Below, piece after piece: positions 62,470-64,000 of a stretch of 64,000 bases of DNA. A model generated the notes under the pieces. That model saw only the letters and a program-made list of their open reading frames with translations, searched no databases and had not been told where the DNA came from. The stretch lies in contig JBHYFN010000007.1 of the NCBI GenBank assembly GCA_051859505.1, forward strand, positions 1 to 64,000, written 5' to 3'. The translations under genes and the position numbers were made by a program. Source of the stretch: JAFIEN01 sp051859505 (GTDB taxonomy: Bacteria; Pseudomonadota; Alphaproteobacteria; Rhodobacterales; Rhodobacteraceae). The number at the start of each line of letters is the position of its first letter. The first letter of the stretch is position 1.

Positions 62470-63275
62470 GCTGTCATCGTCCAGATCAGGGTATAGGGAT
62501 CGGCGAACATCATCGGATCGATGCGATCGGCCGCGAACTTGACGATCGCCGGAATGACGAATGGCAGCAGAAAGCCTAAGATAAGGTTAATCTGGGCGTC
62601 GCGGTTGAGCCGTTCGACGACATCTCCGCCGGCGGTCGGATCGAAGGTCGGCAGATTGACCCAGACATTGAAGGCCCCGTCCCGCACCGGCCAGCCGCGC
62701 AGGCGGATCCACAGCCAGAAGACGGCCAGCATCAGCAGCGACATCAGATAGCTGATGCCCGCAGCCGTGCGCAGATTGTCGATCAGAGAGGCCTCCGCCC
62801 CCGCCGGCAGCATCAGAACGACCAGCCTGACGGGCGAATAGGGAAAGTCGATCAGGCCCCCGATACGGGTGCCGATGACCTCGAAGAAGCGGGTCAGCGT
62901 CGAGGGATCGGCCTGCCCCCGCAGGATCAGCGTCAGGGCAAGTACGGTCGCGGAAAGCGCGATGAAGCGCAGGCGGTTGAACGGCGGGGCGTCGCGGAAC
63001 TCGATCACGCTGGGCGCGGCAGAGGCATATTCCACGATGGTGAAGACGGCGGCGATCAGGGCGATCAGGACAACGATCTGGGATGAATCGGCGCGCAGGC
63101 CCGGCAGCAGCAGATAGGGCGTCGCAATCAGGCACATCACACCCGCTGCGCGCAAAAGCGCTCCTGTCAGACGCGTGACCATTGCGTGCCTGCCCTCGGT
63201 CGGCTTCGTCTCTTGCGAAGCTCGTTCTTCTGCCTTGCCCTGCCTTATGTCGACAAGGCGCCTCATTGTTGCCAT
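62349..63275 (-). CDS. conserved membrane protein of unknown function
   Basis: 308 residues from ATG at 63275 (MATMRRLVDIRQGKAEERAS). A polar leader of about 30 residues is followed by about six membrane segments, including GVMCLIATPYLLLPGLRA, IVVLIALIAAVFTIVEYA, SLLMLAVFWLWIRLRGW and LILGFLLPFVIPAIVKFAAD; ends with an arginine-rich tail RRRAHARAHGLQPV. I do not recognise the family. Its 3' end overlaps the EEP-family frame, suggesting cotranscription with it. Confidence 0.75.
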   Translation of the reverse strand: MATMRRLVDIRQGKAEERASQETKPTEGRHAMVTRLTGALLRAAGVMCLIATPYLLLPGLRADSSQIVVLIALIAAVFTIVEYASAAPSVIEFRDAPPFNRLRFIALSATVLALTLILRGQADPSTLTRFFEVIGTRIGGLIDFPYSPVRLVVLMLPAGAEASLIDNLRTAAGISYLMSLLMLAVFWLWIRLRGWPVRDGAFNVWVNLPTFDPTAGGDVVERLNRDAQINLILGFLLPFVIPAIVKFAADRIDPMMFADPYTLIWTMTAWAFLPASLLMRGIALMRVGRMITEQRRRAHARAHGLQPV

Positions 63276-63529
63276 AATTCTGGTCCCTTCCCCCGAGCCC
63301 TTCAACAACGCGTTAAGGTTATCGGAACAGGTGGGACGGTTTTGCGGCAGGACTGGTGCGGCTTTGCAACCATTTCCGCCCATTTCCTGGTCACTGTTGC
63401 GGCAGCTTCGTGTCATCCCACGAAAATTGGGCCAAGCCCCTGAGATGACACAAGATCTGGTGCCCCCAAAGCGTGCGGCCTTGAGAGGGCGGTCAACCCT
63501 GACGGGTCAATTCGATCTGACCGGGGCAA
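63276..63529. other. intergenic stretch upstream of the membrane protein gene
   Basis: No gene supported here. It contains GTGTCATC (63410-63417) and GATGACAC (63444-63451), an 8-bp inverted repeat spaced by 26 bases, and must hold the promoter for the minus-strand membrane protein gene. Confidence 0.5.
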
Positions 63530-63557
63530 GGGCAAGGCACCCCGGGGTGCCTTGCCC
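63530..63557 (-). terminator. 28-bp palindromic stem after leuD
   Basis: Perfect arms GGGCAAGGCACC / GGTGCCTTGCCC around CCGG, 19 bases past the leuD stop. No T run follows on the minus strand, so it is a probable but unproven transcription end. Confidence 0.6.
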
Positions 63558-63575
63558 TCGGCGGTGAAGACCGGC

Positions 63576-64000
63576 CTAGACCCAGGGGCGGCTTTGCGCG
63601 GCCTGGGCCTCGAAGGTCGCGATGGAGGCTTCCTTCTCCATCGTCAGGCCGATGTCGTCGAGGCCGTTCATCAGGCAATGCTTGCGGAACGGGTCGATCT
63701 CGAAGCCGATGACCTGCCCGTCGGACAGGGTGATGGTCTGGGCGCCGAGGTCGATCTCGAGCCTTGCATTGGCGCCTTTCTCGGCGTCCTTCATGCAGGC
63801 GTCACGCTCGGCCTCGGGCAGGACGATGGGAAGGATGCCGTTCTTGAAGCAGTTGTTGTAGAAGATGTCGGCGAAGCTGGTCGAGATCACGCAGCGGATG
63901 CCGAAATCGGCCAGCGCCCAGGGGGCGTGTTCGCGGCTTGATCCGCAGCCGAAATTGTCGCCGGCGACAAGAACGCTGGCCTGACGGTACTGCGGCTGGT
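63576..64000 (-). CDS. leuD: 3-isopropylmalate dehydratase small subunit, N-terminus cut by window edge
   Basis: Leucine synthesis: with LeuC isomerises 2- to 3-isopropylmalate. The frame is open from the window edge at 64000 to the stop at 63576; about 140 residues of some 200 are present. Swivelling-domain blocks seen: VAGDNFGCGSSREHAPWAL, IRCVISTSFADIFYNN, CFKNGILPIVLPE and FEIDPFRKHCLMNGLDDIGL. It should be followed by leuB in the classical order, but leuB is separated by the accessory group at 58925-63275. Confidence 0.95.
   Translation of the reverse strand, partial: QPQYRQASVLVAGDNFGCGSSREHAPWALADFGIRCVISTSFADIFYNNCFKNGILPIVLPEAERDACMKDAEKGANARLEIDLGAQTITLSDGQVIGFEIDPFRKHCLMNGLDDIGLTMEKEASIATFEAQAAQSRPWV

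Overview
The window is a contiguous piece of a GC-rich alphaproteobacterial chromosome, almost certainly from the order Rhodobacterales (Rhodobacter/Rhodovulum/Roseobacter group). The reasons are the complete hemN-fnrL-uspA-ccoNOQP-ccoGHIS arrangement typical of Rhodobacter, a SAM/SAH-type riboswitch directly ahead of metK (a class known from Rhodobacterales), a DddP-type DMSP lyase at the left edge, and the codon usage and short recurrent intergenic elements of the group. The genus cannot be fixed from the sequence alone. No transposase, phage gene, integron or CRISPR array is present; most of the window is core housekeeping sequence.

Layout. 1-2161: a 3'-truncated M24-fold gene matching DddP, divergent from a heme-dependent N-demethylase family gene (DUF3445). 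2415-4214: glnA and glnB (nitrogen assimilation). 4388-6463: NAD(P)HX repair enzyme and a Hint-domain protein. 6622-9671: tRNA-Leu, trigger factor, a small repeat-bounded element, and the rpsF-rpsR-rplI ribosomal operon. 9672-10942: a repeat-rich stretch with a 42-base G run, a recurrent GC-rich element, a hemerythrin-like gene and an 11-bp tandem array. 10943-16539: an oppABCDF peptide importer. 16590-20193: a perfect 28-bp palindrome, an MsbA-like exporter, ygfZ and an inositol-monophosphatase family enzyme. 20447-25917: a small conserved protein, cobQ, a PopZ-like disordered protein, a TolC-family channel and a Pcm-type methyltransferase. 26128-33204: a small membrane ORF, two tRNAs, purMN, rnd, a lipoprotein, sufE, a glycosyltransferase-like gene and miaB. 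33420-38682: two envelope genes sharing a cysteine-bounded module, then phoH-ybeY-corC-lnt. 38717-42283: riboswitch-metK, an MFS permease and asd. 42330-53493: the anaerobic/microaerobic respiration block. 53503-63275: a large two-domain glycosyltransferase, tRNA-Pro, a DMT permease, leuB and a small accessory group (hypothetical, LysR, epimerase, EEP-family protein, membrane protein). 63576-64000: the C-terminal part of leuD.

How parts work together. FnrL senses oxygen through a [4Fe-4S] cluster; two FNR-type boxes lie between divergent uspA and ccoN and a third lies ahead of ccoG, so the cbb3 oxidase and its assembly genes look like a small oxygen-controlled regulon, with hemN supplying oxygen-independent heme synthesis. 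PhoH-YbeY-CorC-Lnt is the usual RNA-maturation/envelope cluster. The best leads beyond routine annotation are the DddP gene with all ligand positions intact, the duplicated DGC...GLPxC module in adjacent envelope genes, the PopZ-like protein, the riboswitch, the palindrome and array around the opp operon, and a striking number of 11-18 bp tandem micro-duplications across the window.
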